A stretch of DNA of 64,000 nucleotides from Malus domestica (lineage: Eukaryota; Streptophyta; Magnoliopsida; Rosales; Rosaceae). The stretch spans positions 5,220,501 to 5,284,500 of the forward strand of contig NC_091675.1 in the NCBI RefSeq assembly GCF_042453785.1, read 5' to 3'. Positions 20,737 through 34,382 of this stretch are shown piece after piece (the stretch's first letter is position 1; each line of letters starts with the position of its first letter). The notes beneath the pieces were generated by a model, which did not search any database, was not told the origin of the DNA, and saw only the letters and a program-made list of their open reading frames with translations. The position numbers and the translations under genes were made by a program.

Positions 20737-23517
20737 AATCGGCAGGTGAGTTCAATACGAACGTGTTAAGAGTTTTTGTTACCTCAAGTTCCCTGCCTTA
20801 GTAATCAAAATGTCATTATCCATCAAAAGCAAAGTTGTTTAGACTTCAAATCCGTTATATAGTAAGGTAATTAAGCTGCCTTAATCCATTTTTTTGATGT
20901 CGATTAAGATGATTTACTGGTAGGAACATTGAGATTAAGATCACCACAGTTAATCAACAAACTGTATTAGTGGGACCTTGTTCTAGTTGCTTGGTCTGCA
21001 TCCAAACCCAACGGTCGAATTCAGAAAATTGAATCATTGGGAAGTTAGGTTTGGACAGATACAGGAAACTTCAAACTTGTGTGTTGTGGTGATCATTTTA
21101 TCAGCTTTTTTTTTCCATGCTTTCCTTCATTCTCACTAAAGCAGAAGTTGTAGAACTGCAGAAACAACTGCTTTTGCTTAACTTGCAGTCTACCACTTCA
21201 GAAAAAAGCACCGATGCTGCTGCTGCAAAGTGCTGAATTATATTAATATACTAAGAACTCTATTAGGTGCTTACATATTATTATTATAAAAAAATGAAAT
21301 AAAAAACAAAAAACAAAACACGCTTCTATAATTCATAAGTATTTTGAGTTTTTCTACCCAGCAAGAAATATTTTTGATTGTATTAAGTTGTTTCTCATAA
21401 ATCCAGAAATAGTTTAAAAAACAAAGAATGTCTTACCTAGACCTATCGGAATCGTGACAACCCAACCAATAATACGGACTAATAATTTAGCAGAAGTATA
21501 TGTCCACACTGTGCCAAGGGAGTGTACTTATTTGTGTCCAAACTCCCGTCGTGCAATTCCCACAAAAATGGAAAAAATGACATTATATATCAGCTTTGGC
21601 CCACCTAAAAAAGGTTTGGCACGCTGCAGGTATGGTGGTGGTGCCATGGATTTCTGTGTAGGATAATGTAGCTAACCTCCTTTGTCTATACACTATTTAT
21701 GTTTTGTATGCGTGTGTATCGGATATTTTGATCCCAATTTCCCATATTTGGTCTTTGATTTGATTAATTTAACTCAATAATACAGATATCACAATCTCAG
21801 TTTTTTTTTCCAATAAAATTAATTGCGTTTTAGAAAAAGTGAAGTGAAGTTAATTGATCATATAATGATAACTTATGAGTCATCATTCTTAGTATCGATA
21901 TAAGTTGAGCCTTAAATTCTAATATTGAAAATCATGTCCAAAACCTAACATCAATTATGTATTAACGACAAATCCGCATTTTAAAACATACCGTTGATAA
22001 AATCAGCACCTACCATCAAAATCGGAATGCAAACCTTCAATACCTCTCACTTTTGACGCCATTGATGGCCCCTTCTCATCTACTTTGTAAAAGTTCTTTA
22101 AAACCATAAAAAATCAACAATGTGCATCATTATTCACTAGACTTTGGGCTGCTGAACCTGTTCGAGCACAGCCGTGCAAATGCTATATGTAGTTAACAAT
22201 AAAACTAAGGTCGAGAAAAAATCGTATGCAAACCAGTGTGATCTTCATAATATCTCGTTTTTGTATCTCTCATCTCATGAAATATTAAAAAAAGAAAAAA
22301 AGAATAGAACATTGAAAATGAAGAAGACTCGAACACCAGTACCTCTCTTCTCGTTTTTGTAACTCTTGTCATATGAATGTTGATAAAGAAGAAGATTCGA
22401 TTACAGAACCTTGGGTTAAGAAATGTTATGTGTACTATTTTAAAAGTGGGGCTTTCTATGTACTTTTTGACACCTCATATTTTTGACATATATCTTACAA
22501 TATTTGCAATAAAATTAACGTTAAAATATAAGATGACAGAGAGATGTTTTGATTCAAAGAAATCCGAGTATGAAGAGGACAAGATGAGCTGTTGTTTTCA
22601 AGAAGTCACACCGGAACATGATACATTGAAGTGGCAAACTAGAAAAATATGAGTTTTTTCTTCTTCTATTAACTGCCACAAAATCTGTAAAACGTGGGAC
22701 CATCATCAGCGGAGTCTATGACTGGAGAGAGTGTGGGGCCCAGCAGGGTTATGGACTCTAAAAGGCCATGTGATGTGGGAGATCACCAGCTGGCTGTGTC
22801 TAATTTGTGTGGGACTATTCTTTCCGTCCAAAAGGGCAAAAGTGAGAAATCACACCTGGACACACACTCCCTTGCGGGAAGGGTGTGCGACGAGGGACCG
22901 TTGCAATTGCGAAAGCAGGAGAAGCGGCATTTTGGGAAAGAGCGGCACAAAAGATTTCAGAGGGGAACTGTGAGAGTAGTGTGGCGCAAAGAAAAATGGA
23001 AGTATTTTGCTCACCACCATTTATCATCGTTACGTAAGTTTGAATTTCGAGATTCGTGTACTAAATAGGAACAAATCTTAAAATTTAAACTCATCTAACA
23101 GTGATAAATAAAATGATGAGTATACACCACACTAAATGATGATGAACAACGATGCACTCTAAAAAAAAAATGACACGGGTGGTTGTCCCAGCAAGCAGTT
23201 ACCCGCTCATTTCCCCAACTACCCTTCCCTCTCCTTTCTTACAGTATTTTTACTTTCTCTCTCCAACGCTCCTTCCTCCTCACAACCAGCTGAGCTGCTC
23301 AGCTTTCTCTCTACACTCTCTCTCTTCTTTTCTTTTTCATTTTTTTTTTCTGGCTCATGTGTAGTTGTCATTTAACTTTCCCGATTACTCAGAAAATGAG
23401 AACGGTTTGATACCTCTCTCTCTGCTCCTTTTTTTTGTATTGAATTCTCCATCTCTGTCTCTCTCTCCTCTGTCTGTCTTTCTCTCTCTAGCTATCTGGC
23501 TATCTTCCCCTGTAGCA
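20737..23517. other. Intergenic and KIN-4A promoter/5' leader
   Basis: No gene could be supported between the LINE relics and the kinesin ATG. The last 350 bases are strongly pyrimidine-rich with CT runs (around 23230-23505), typical of a plant 5' leader. Overlapping ORFs at 22694-23068 in different frames show no domain. Confidence 0.5.
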
Positions 23518-26500
23518 ATGGAAGCAGCAGGGGAGGACTGCTGCGTCAAAGTGGCGGTTCACATCCGGCCGCTCATCGGAGACGAGAAGCTTCAGGGGTG
23601 TAAAGATTGCGTCACTGTCGTCCCTGGGAAGCCTCAGGTACACCCTCCGCAATCTCACTCTCAGCCATTGATTCTACCGCATTCTCTTTCTGTGTCTCTA
23701 TCTCTATCTCTCTAGGTATAGTTGTGTTCTAGATTAACTAACCGAATTCGAAGAATCGAACTTTTGGGAAATCTAGATCCAAATGTGCTTACTTAGTGAG
23801 CATCAGGATTGCATGCTTCACTTGTCAATCTGATTTCGGATCAGAATTCATCTTAAATTTGTGTAATTTATTGAGTTCCAGAATTTGAAGAACGGGGAAT
23901 TATTTGATTTGAGGGATGTTCTAATTTAATCTAAACTACGGGATGGAGATTCAAGCACACTGTCGAGTCAACTTAGAACTGGGAATTATTGATTGGCCGA
24001 CATTGGGAGGGAAGCTAATGAGTCATGGGCCTCATGGCCGCATTTGCTTTTATTTCAATCCCGAAAACTCGTGACTTTTCCTGGAAATCAAACTTTCTTT
24101 CTTTGGTTTTGCTAACATTTTGGCAGATTTTCTGTAGTTTTAATTATTTACGAACAAAAAGGGACCCTTTTATAAAATTAAATGAAATACTTTTTTCTCT
24201 CATTTCGTATTTGGAATGTGTGGTGCCTATAACATTTGTTGGTGTTCAATCTTATGTACTCTGGGATTACTTAAAGTTTCAAGGTTCTTAACACCTTGAG
24301 CAATGCTGATGCGTGCAACGGACCAAAAGCACGAGTATTTATGTTTAATCTACGAGCTGATTGTGACAATGGTGCAGGTACAAATTGGGACGCATTCGTT
24401 TACTTTTGATAATGTCTATGGGAGTACCGGTTCCCCCTCATCTGCAATGTTTGAAGAACGTATAGCTCCGCTGGTGGATGGTTTGTTTCACGGATATAAT
24501 GCTACTGTCCTAGCGTATGGTCAGGTAGTTACATTTTTCTTGGAGAGCCGAGATTGCATGTCTTGCAGTTTACTGTTTTTATATAGGCTTACCTTGCAAT
24601 TTACTGTCGTTTGTGTTAACCTCTTAATTCTACTGCAGACGGGTTCTGGAAAAACGTATACCATGGGCACTGGTTTTAGAGATGGTTGCCAATCAGGAAT
24701 TATCCCGCAAGTTATGAATGTATTGTTCGGCAAAATTGAAAATTTGAAGCATCAAACTGAATTCCAGTTGCATGTATCTTTTATTGAGGTTTGTCAAAGT
24801 GTGTTATATTCTCAATCTTGTTAGAAGATTTTACAAGCTTTTGGACTATTACGTAGCTGCGTTGCATTATTGAAATCTAACTAAGAGACTTTGATGCGCA
24901 GATTCTAAAAGAAGAAGTACGAGACTTGCTCGATCCTAGTTTTTTGAGCAAACCAGAAGGTGCAAAAGAAGGTGCCAACGGGCATATGGTGAAAGTAGCA
25001 TCCCCTGGAAAGCCACCAATACAAATTCGAGAATCATCAAATGGTGTTATTACACTGGCAGGGTCCACTGAACTCAGTGTAAGTACACTAAAAGAAATGG
25101 CTGCTTGCCTGGAACAAGGATCGTTGAGCAGAGCAACAGGGAGTACAAATATGAACAATCAATCAAGGTAAATTATGCACCTTCCTTTTCAATAAAGTTT
25201 TATGTATTTCTCCTGAATCCGGTGATTTTTTGCTACCACAATGGCTTAAACTAGTTGACTAAAGCTTTTGGGGAATGTACATCAACTGGTAGTAGTTCTT
25301 AGCTGAGCTAAAAGACTTACCTTTTTTATCTGAAATTTTTATTAAATGTGTAAAGACAATATTTTTGCCTTCTATTTCTTGAGAAAGAGTTGGTCCTTTC
25401 CAAAATAAGTTTTTATAAACTTAAAATACATTCAGTATGTGCCACTGGTTTCAATTAATGACTTGTGCCTTTTCTTTTTATGTTTACAGTCGCTCACATG
25501 CCATCTTCACCATTACATTAGAGCAAATGCATAAAGTCAACTCAGCATGCAATGAAAACAACGGTCTTAATGAGAGTATGAATGAAGAATATCTATGCGC
25601 CAAGTTGCATTTAGTAGATCTTGCTGGGTCTGAGCGAGCCAAGAGGACAGGTTCCGATGGCATGCGTTTTAAGGAAGGTAAATACTATTCTTTTATCACT
25701 TTTTGTATCTAAAGTGTATTTCTGTTATACATTTTCATGTGAATGTTCTTTTCTATTAAACAGGAGTTCATATTAATAAGGGTCTTCTTGCCCTTGGGAA
25801 TGTTATCAGTGCACTTGGTGATGAGAAGAAGCGCAAAGAAGGTCTTCATGTGCCTTATCGAGATAGTAAACTTACTCGGCTTCTGCAGGTTTGGTTCCAT
25901 TCTAGAATTTGTAGAACTTTGTGGTAAAGTGTTTGACAAAATGTTCTTGACTAAATTTATACTAAATAATATGTCCATGAAGCTCCTATGAACTTTTTTT
26001 TTTTTTTTAAATTATATTTTAAGTTTATACTAAATATAATGATTTTTGCAGGATTCGCTTGGTGGTAACAGTCGAACTGTTATGATAGGTAACTTTATTA
26101 GGTTAGAAAGTTTAGTTTTGCTTAATGACAGTGGAAGGGATGTTACAAGCACCTATCTGCTGATTATGTTATCCATCTGTCCGCATGATACATGATACTG
26201 CCATGTTTTCCCTTATGTCACACAGCCTGCATCAGTCCTGCTGATATCAATGCTGAAGAAACCCTGAACACTTTAAAGTATGCAAATCGTGCTCGCAATA
26301 TCCAAAATAAGCCTATCGTAAGTTGTTCAGAATGAAGCTTGTCCATGGTTTTCATTCGGAGTCGTTACCATTTTAGATACTAGGTACAGAATTTCTACCT
26401 TTTGTAACGGTGTCATTTATGTGGCTTTTCTGATTTGTTGTAACAGGTAAATAGAGATCCCATGTCCAATGAGATGTTAAAGATGCGCCAACAGCTAGAG

Positions 26501-29500
26501 TTTTTGCAAGCTGAACTTTATTCACGTGGAGGAGGATCTTCTTCTGATGAAGTACAGGTATGATTTCAGTGAAGCGTTATGTCTGATTTCTTCCATTGAC
26601 GGTCAGAGTTACCCCAGCTGTACTATTGTATAGCTCCATTAAAGAAAAACCCCAAATGATAAAACTGTGACCAAGTATAGCTTCATTAAAGAAAAACCTC
26701 AAATGATAAAACTGTGACTAATTTTTTTAACTGGAATAGATGTAATTGTCATTTTCTTTCACATTTTTAGGTATGAATATATCATTTTCTAAGTGATTTT
26801 ACTAATTATCTAGGTTCTCAAGGAAAGAATTACTTGGCTTGAAGCTGCTAATGAGGATCTTTGTCGGGAACTTCATGAATATCGCAGTAGATGCAATGGT
26901 GTAAAGCCATGTGAAAGAGCTTCTCAAGTATGTGTTACATGCTCTAGTAGAGATTGACGCTATTCTTTCATCTTGTTTCTTTCAAGTACTTATATATATG
27001 ATTTTGACTTGTAACTTGTCTTGGTTTCTTATTGTAAACCATGTATGATCAGCTTGAAAGATAGATTTGCAGATCTAAAACTTCATTTTGCAGGATGATA
27101 GCCCCTGCTCGGTCAAAAGCGATGGTCTAAAAAGGGGTTTGCAAAGTTTAGAACCGGCTGACTATCAAATGGGCGATGCGATAACAGGTATTGCTTATCT
27201 CGGGTTTAGGACTCTGTCGACAACATTTTCTTCTCACAATTAAATCATCTGCAACTATGTAAATTTTGTTATTGTTTTCGCAAATAAGCTATAGCTCATG
27301 TGCATCGATAGTGTTGGGGAAGTTCATTAAAGTGGAGCTATTTTACATATGGTACAATTTCCTATTTTAACAGGTGATTCCCAGGAAATTGATGAAGAAG
27401 TAGCAAAAGAATGGGAGCACAACCTTCTGCAAAATACCATGGACAAAGAGTTGCATGAATTGAATAAACGTCTACAGCAAAAAGAGGTATCATTTGCGTA
27501 TGTATATTGTTCTGTGTTAAATCAAAATCACATTAATGTCATCACAGAGTTTATGTGTAACTTTGCATTTAACGCTTGTACAGTCGGAGATGAAATTTTT
27601 TGAAGGGTCCGACACTCTGGCACTCAAGCAGCATTTTGGAAAGAAAATTTTGGAACTAGAAGATGAGAAAAGAACTGTGCAGGTTCACTTAAAACCTCTA
27701 TACTTGATGGTCTTATTCTGGAGAGAACTGATATTCAAGTTTGTCCTTGTTTCATGCTGCAGCAAGAGAGGGACCGATTGCTGGGTGAAGTTGAAAATCT
27801 TTCTGCTGGTGATGGACAAACACAAAAGTTGCAAGATGTTCATAACCAGAAGTTAAAGGCACTTGAGGGACAGGTAACCATATTTCTTACTACTAGATCG
27901 CTGTTTCTTTTGGACAAGCAGTGAACTTCGTTGTAATCCAATTGTGGCATCTTGTTCAATGTTTTTATACCAGATTTCGGATCTTAAGAAGAAACAAGAA
28001 AGCCAGGTTCAACTTTTGAAGCAAAAACAAAAAAGTGATGAAGCAGCAAAGCGGCTGCAAGATGAAATCCAGTCTATAAAAGCACAAAAGGTTTCGACTC
28101 ATTACTCGTACTTTTTTTTCCTATTAAGGCTAATATTTTCTCTGCATCTACTGATATAGTTTACATATTTATTCAATAATAGGTTCAATTGCAACAAAGG
28201 ATAAAACAAGAGGCAGAACAATTTCGGCAGTGGAAAGCCTCCCGAGAGAAGGAATTGCTGCAGGTATTTGCTTTCTTCATTTCCTTTTCTTTTTCTCTGA
28301 ACTTTTAAAGTTAAATGGAACTGAAGCTCCTGCCATTTTATGTAAAAGTATATAGTCTATGAATTATTACTCTGTACTAATCTATCGGATGGAGCGAGTG
28401 CAAATTGGAAATTGCAGTAGGATTTAGAGCCTAATTACCTGTATATTTGCTTATTAGGTAGTATATGCATAAAACAGTAGAGGGTGGAAATGGGTATGAC
28501 GATGTTTTAATTATTTCGTCTGAATTGGATTTCCTCTATTAATTATTGCTCCCTACTTTGATTTATGTTTGCTATAATAGTTACGGAAAGAAGGCAGGAG
28601 AAATGAATATGAAAGGCATAAGCTGCAAGCGTTAAATCAACGCCAGAAAATGGTGAGTATATCTCAGTTGCTTATTTCCCTTATTAATACAAAACCTAAT
28701 TTGGGAATATTATCCTAATTGCTGCCTTCATTACAAGCTCCATGTTACGCGACATAGTATTATGGTAGTTGAATTAATCACTATCCATTCTTTCAGGTTC
28801 TTCAAAGAAAGACTGAAGAGGCTGCAATGGCTACCAAGAGGCTGAAAGAATTGCTAGAAGCTCGTAAATCTTCTGCTCGTGACAACTCAGGTATGCTTTT
28901 TATGGTGCAGTCCTGGACACTCGTTGCATTCATAATTGCATTCGTTATCTCCAAGGAGGTATTGAAAGATGAAATTCACCTTCATATGTAATCACCCAAG
29001 TTCTAAAATTACCTCATATGGGAAGAAATGCCATCTTTATAACATAGGGTCTTCACGCTTCCACTTCACAGCACGGGTCTTCTCCTTTATTGTTAAACTT
29101 TCTAATTGTGTAAACTTTTACCAGTTGTTGCCAATGGAAATGGGACACATGTACAGGTAATGCTCTTTGATTCCTCTTCTTTCCATATGTTTTCTGTTGT
29201 TCCCCTTGGATTTTGAATCCTTCTAACTCAAGTTGCACCACTAGGGCAACGAGAAATCCTTACAACGGTGGCTTGATCATGAGCTTGAAGTTATGGTGAA
29301 TGTGCATGAAGTTCGTCATGAATATGAGAAACAAAGTCAAGTGTAAGAATAAATATATGTTCGTTTAATACTTGCATGTATCAGATATATTTTTGGAGAT
29401 TTTAGTTATTAAAAGCTTGTGATATCCAGACGAGCTGCACTGGCAGAAGAGTTGGCCATGCTGAAACAATTAAACGAATTTGCTTCGAAGGGCCTTAGTC

Positions 29501-30772
29501 CTCCAAGAGGAAAGAATGGCTTTGCCCGGTATGTTTGATGTTAAACAATTATGTATACATAATTCTGTCTTCTTCCACATTTTACAGTTTGCAATCTGAT
29601 GTAATGGTTAGCATGAAACATATAGAAAACAAAAAATTTTAAATCTCTCTCTCTGGTGGTTTATTTATGTATTTTGTTTGTTCAGAGCATCCTCCATGTC
29701 ACCTAATGCACGAATGGCCAGAATATCTTCACTTGAGAACATGCTTAGCATAACATCAAACTCAATAGTAGCAATGGCATCACAACTTTCAGAGGCAGAA
29801 GAACGGGAGCGTGCCTTTACCAACCGTGGACGTTGGACCCAATTGCGCTCAATGGCAGATGCAAAGAACTTGCTTCAATATATGTTCAATTCTCTTGCAG
29901 ATACAAGGTGTTTCCATGTGTTCTGAATGATTTTATTTAACCTTTGTTTCCTTGCAGATGCAATACGAATATCGATGTATCAGTCTGGCCTGGTTTTATT
30001 TTACCTTTTTTGTGTTATGAAATTCTAAATATCATTCCACATGCCGACAGGTGCCAGTTGTGGGAGAAAGAAATGGAAATCGATGAAATGAAAGAGCATC
30101 TCAAAGAACTCGTAGGTTTGTTGCGGCAGAGTGAGACACGAAGAAAGGAAGTTGAGAAGGAACTAAAAGTGAGAGAGCAAGCTGTTGCAGCTGCATTGGC
30201 AACATCTGCCTCGGTGAGAATATTAGTTATTGCGTAACATTTCTTCTTGTACTCTTCTTAACCTTGGCTAACGTATGTGAATGATTTTTTGTGTGTATCT
30301 TTGTTACTTTTAGGCTGGCCATGATCAGGAGAACTCACAGAATCCACTGAAACACTTTGCTGATGACACGAATGGTCCCTTGTCCCCAATCTCCGTGCCA
30401 GCACAAAAACAGCTGAAATATACAGCAGGCATCGCCAGCGGCTCAGTCAGAGAATCGATAGCTTTCATAGATAAGACACGAAAGGTCAATTTCATCCTCC
30501 TTTCAATTGCAGAGTTGTTACTTGTTTTCTGTTTTTGGCTAAGAAAGTGCGATTTTCTGTTATTGCAGATGGTACCCATCGGGCATTTGCCAACAAAAAA
30601 ACTAGCAGTTATAGGGCAAGCTGGGAAGCTATGGAGGTGGAAGAGGAGTCATCACCAGTGGTTAGTACAATTCAAATGGAAATGGCAGAAGCCTTGGAGA
30701 CTCTCGGAATGGATTAGGCACAGCGATGAAACAATCATCAGGACCAAACCTCGCTTACAAGGTCAATCCTGA
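23518..30772 (+). CDS. FRA1: Kinesin-4 motor (KIN-4A / FRA1-like)
   Basis: Twenty-five exons, all GT-AG, phases consistent, 1039 aa (Arabidopsis FRA1 has 1035): 23518-23637, 24378-24524, 24639-24788, 24902-25167, 25490-25677, 25764-25888, 26052-26088, 26226-26317, 26447-26557, 26814-26927, 27094-27187, 27374-27486, 27584-27682, 27763-27873, 27974-28090, 28183-28263, 28581-28652, 28797-28890, 29125-29156, 29245-29342, 29430-29528, 29686-29907, 30051-30213, 30314-30484, 30569-30772. The N-terminal motor has [15 protein letters not shown], the P-loop GQTGSGKT (about 88-95), [25 protein letters not shown] and GNVISALGD. Long coiled coils follow, then the conserved KIN-4A tail ([27 protein letters not shown]). 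FRA1 is a plus-end motor of cortical microtubules needed for cell-wall deposition. Exons 7 (37 bp) and 19 (32 bp) are very short. Confidence 0.95.
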
Positions 30773-32065
30773 TGTAATGTTCTGCAGTCATCTGCCTATT
30801 GTTGCCCAAATTTCATCTTTGACCTATAAGCATCATCCCAACGCATAGCATAGGGAACCCAAGAATCAAGTACAGGTACTATAAAGTCACAAAAATTATG
30901 ATTGAGAATCTCATATCTATCGAAATAACTTGTTCAACAGGATAGCTTAGCACAGCGATTAACCTACTTCGACTGTTTTGAATAATGCAGTGTGCTATAA
31001 GTAGTCGTTGAGGATCTGTGCTACTGTCGTGGAGATCATTTTGGGAAGCATGGGTTTTTATTGAAAGTTTTGCAATGGTTACTGCGCTCGGAGCATATTG
31101 TAAATTCGTGTTGATGCTGCCGATGATATACTATGTAGCTAGAAGATAACACCAATGGTGCAAGACTGCAAGTGGTGATATACTGGTGAAGGGAGAAATC
31201 GAGCCGTGTAATGTTGTAGTACATTTCTGTTAATAACACAACTTGAGAGGAAAAATCCTTCAAAGTTACAGAAATATGTATAAAAGGCTCTCTTCGTCGT
31301 TCTTTTTTTAGAATGTCGTTTGTGTGTAGCGTTTTTTGTTGCATCAAAGTTTTCGACGAAAGGGGAATTCTTTTGTAGAAAATTTTTTTTCCTGGTGTAA
31401 ACATTATAGTCATTCCATTGGAGAGATTGCTTCTTGTATGCCTATCTGTAATAAATCCTTCCCTTGTACGACATATACGTATGAAATCATTCTTCGGTTC
31501 GACGTAGCCACCTAAGCCTAAGCAACAAGAAAAGTTCGGTAAGGCAGCTCTCTCACCGGGTACGATCAGCACAGGTCAGATCGGATGGGATCAAGATACA
31601 GAGAGAGTTCATGTTTTTGTGAGAGATGCCCCTATGGATCCGTGAGTCAGAGTGTCACTACCCACGTTTTTCTCACGAGCGATGTTACTAACTATCCATA
31701 GAGACCTTGATCAGAACACCATTTGTATTTTGTACCCAAAAAGAAAGTTGAACCACGTTGGCGTATTTTCTTGTGAAAAAAATTTGATTACTACAAGGTA
31801 TTACAAGATTCCAAACTAACTAATACAAGATAAGGTATTTTATCGATACATTCCAAACCAACCGATACACAATCTGGACAACCTGAACCGAACCATAATA
31901 TGCATATGTTTTGTTTGCTGATAGTCAATATCTAACAACGCGGACCATTTGAGAGGAGCTGGGATCAGTAGTACCTACTCCATCGGAGGCTCACAGAAGT
32001 TGAATAATAGTACAGAATCACATGCGATGCGAGTAGCGTTGTAGAAGTGGGCTTGTATCCATACG
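30773..32065. other. KIN-4A 3' UTR and convergent intergenic spacer
   Basis: The sequence after the stop is 3' UTR-like. It is followed by AT-rich spacer to the end of the convergent gene at 32066. The 178-codon antisense ORF (31036-31572) is judged spurious. Confidence 0.5.
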
Positions 32066-33275
32066 TCAAGTTTGGCAACACCAGTATGTGTAGTGCTCGT
32101 CTTTGCGGTGATTGCTAACTAGACCTCCACACTGTAAACAAATGAAGCTACTCCCATCTGAAAATGCATCCAACACAACCTGCATCCTGCCAGTTTCCGC
32201 CAGTATGGAACTTCCTTGATCATCAGGTCCAGGACCAACTGACGGACCACCCACGTTACCTGCTGCTTCTGGTTCAGTCTTCCAAGGATGAGCTTCGGCA
32301 ATTGCACACTCCGCAAACAAAGAAGCTAGTTGATCAGCAGCAGCGCTTTCTTGCAATCTACTTCTGTACAGCTCACGAGCACGATGTAAGGACTGAAATA
32401 CAGCCTCCTCCCCACCCCTTGTTCTCATTGCCATAACAACCTGTTCCAAAAACGAAATCAGCATGCGATGAAGGTTCTCCATGGACACACTTCACTTGAT
32501 TCTTAAAACTTCTAACAACATAAATATGTTATCTGTTCGTACTCGTAGTAGCTCCATGCTTTGACATTTAACTTGACCGAAGGAGCATCTACATACATTC
32601 ATCAGACACACATACGAGGTACCAACATCTAGACAAGTCTCTCACTACGAAGCTCCCTCTAAGGCGGTGCTTGGTGATCTCCAAAATCACAACCCCAAAC
32701 GCCATAACCACCGGCCAACACTACCTTTCTGTCAACAGTTAACTACTCGTCTACTCCTACTAGACAATTAACAAGTAAATCATTATCTTTCCTCATCCAA
32801 CAACTTACGCCAATCGTTCGTGTTCAGCTTTGAAATCCTATATATGCTAACATACAATCTCCTTTTGCTCCAAATTTATACACGCTATAACTAGTAATGT
32901 TCTCTTTACACATTCAGGCATGAATCCAATCATTTTCTTGAAAGAAAAAACAAAAAGAAGAAATCAGTACAAAATTGGCAGGCAAGACAGTATAAACCCT
33001 AACATTCAAATCGCATTAATGAGAATTAAATCAGTTTTACTCAATTCCATGGACGATGCGAATCAAACAGAAGGAAAATTGGAGGAAGCTGATAAATTAT
33101 AAAAATTTAATACATAAAAAATGATGAAGTTGAAGATTACCGCTTGAAGGGCCTGGGAAGGCTTGCCTTGATTAAGGAGCTGGCGAGACAATGTGAGCAA
33201 GTCCCTGACGACGTCGCCTTGGCCGGTGTTGGACGGCGCCGCCGTCTCCATCATCTCCGTGTCCGTATGGTTCAT
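32066..33275 (-). CDS. Conserved plant protein with C-terminal Cys/His cluster, function unknown
   Basis: Two exons, 33141-33275 and 32066-32440, joined in phase 0 (donor GCG|GTAATC, acceptor GGAACAG|GTT), giving 169 aa. The N-terminal half is helical ([20 protein letters not shown]; then [17 protein letters not shown] and [15 protein letters not shown]). The C-terminus, [19 protein letters not shown] followed by TYWCC, has a CxxC...H...CC pattern that could bind zinc. I believe close homologues exist across plants, but I know no function. It is convergent with KIN-4A. The ATG is the first in the exon and follows a GCCACC-type context. Confidence 0.75.
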
Positions 33276-34369
33276 GGTGGCATTCTCTAATCTCGAAATC
33301 GTACGCCGATTTCGGATTTGGTCCTAATATTTATATATTTTTTGGGTGAGGAAATGTTTGATGAAAGAAAAGTGGAGGATTCTAGCAATTTCTTCAGGTT
33401 AAAGGTGTCGGCTTCCTCAGCCATCTCTCTCGCAGAGGCTTGTGATCTTTTCTTGTTATGGGCTTTCATTTCAGATCCTTCCTTTATGGGCCTGTTTATT
33501 TATTGGGCTTCTTGGGCCTGTCACGTTTTCCAGTCCAATACACATTTTTCAACAATCTTTTTTATTTTTGTCATCAGATGGACCCTCCTTGATATCCATA
33601 TACATTCGAGTGTGAAATCCAACACGAGTTGAGTGGGACCAGGGTAGAACTGGGCGGATCCACTTAATTGTGAGTGTGAAGGAATTTATATCCACCGAAA
33701 AACACGTCACATAGTGTTACGATTTCACATTTCCTTCATTATATGGGTGTTGATATAATTATAACAACATGAGGGGTGACGTTATGAATATGATTGTGAA
33801 GTCATGATGGCCTTCACACTCCACCACTTGTGAAGTCCACGTAACGTTATGAATCTTATAAAAAATAGCAAGAATGTAACCAGTTAAAAAGCACAATCAT
33901 ATGCTGCATTCATGTCACCACCTAATTTCTCTCAACTTTAATAGCTCTTCATCATTTGAATTTACACCTTGTTAGGCCGTCTCCATACATTACTTTCACA
34001 CAGCTCACTGTCATTACTTTCACACAGCTCACTGTCCTTATCATTACCTTATGAATTAGGACACGCCGGACAAGCAATTATACATTCCTATTCTGTAAGA
34101 CCGCATCTCATCCCAATCGAGCACTGTCACGTGTTGAACTTTCTCACATGACAGTTTTTGAATGATCTGAAATACAGCCACAATAATTTATCACCCCCAA
34201 CAAACATATCTTATATACTAAAAAGCAATTTCTGCAGCACTGTTCATCAAGAGTGAACGGATGGAAAAAGATCACAAATAATGTAGCAGAGAAAAAAGTG
34301 ACCATTAATAACTAATATATCATAATCATGTGTGATAAATCTATTTCTTTTCTACAAATAGTTAGCTAG
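33276..34369. other. Intergenic with a 24-bp tandem duplication
   Basis: The first part is the promoter of the gene starting at 33275. 33988-34035 holds a perfect 2 x 24 bp duplication (CATTACTTTCACACAGCTCA followed by CTGT). No gene is seen. Confidence 0.5.
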
Positions 34370-34382
34370 CTAGCTAGCTAGC
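34363..34382. repeat. (TAGC)5 microsatellite containing a stop codon
   Basis: Five perfect TAGC units. The stop codon of the receptor pseudokinase (34370-34372, TAG on the minus strand) lies inside it, so unit-number changes could alter the C-terminus. Confidence 0.9.

Noticed and set aside
22694-23068. Overlapping ORFs upstream of KIN-4A
   Set aside because: Different frames overlap without domain or conserved motif; the location fits promoter DNA.
31036-31572. 178-codon ORF on the minus strand
   Set aside because: It lies antisense to the KIN-4A 3' UTR, shows no domain or sensible composition, and has no splice-linked partner.
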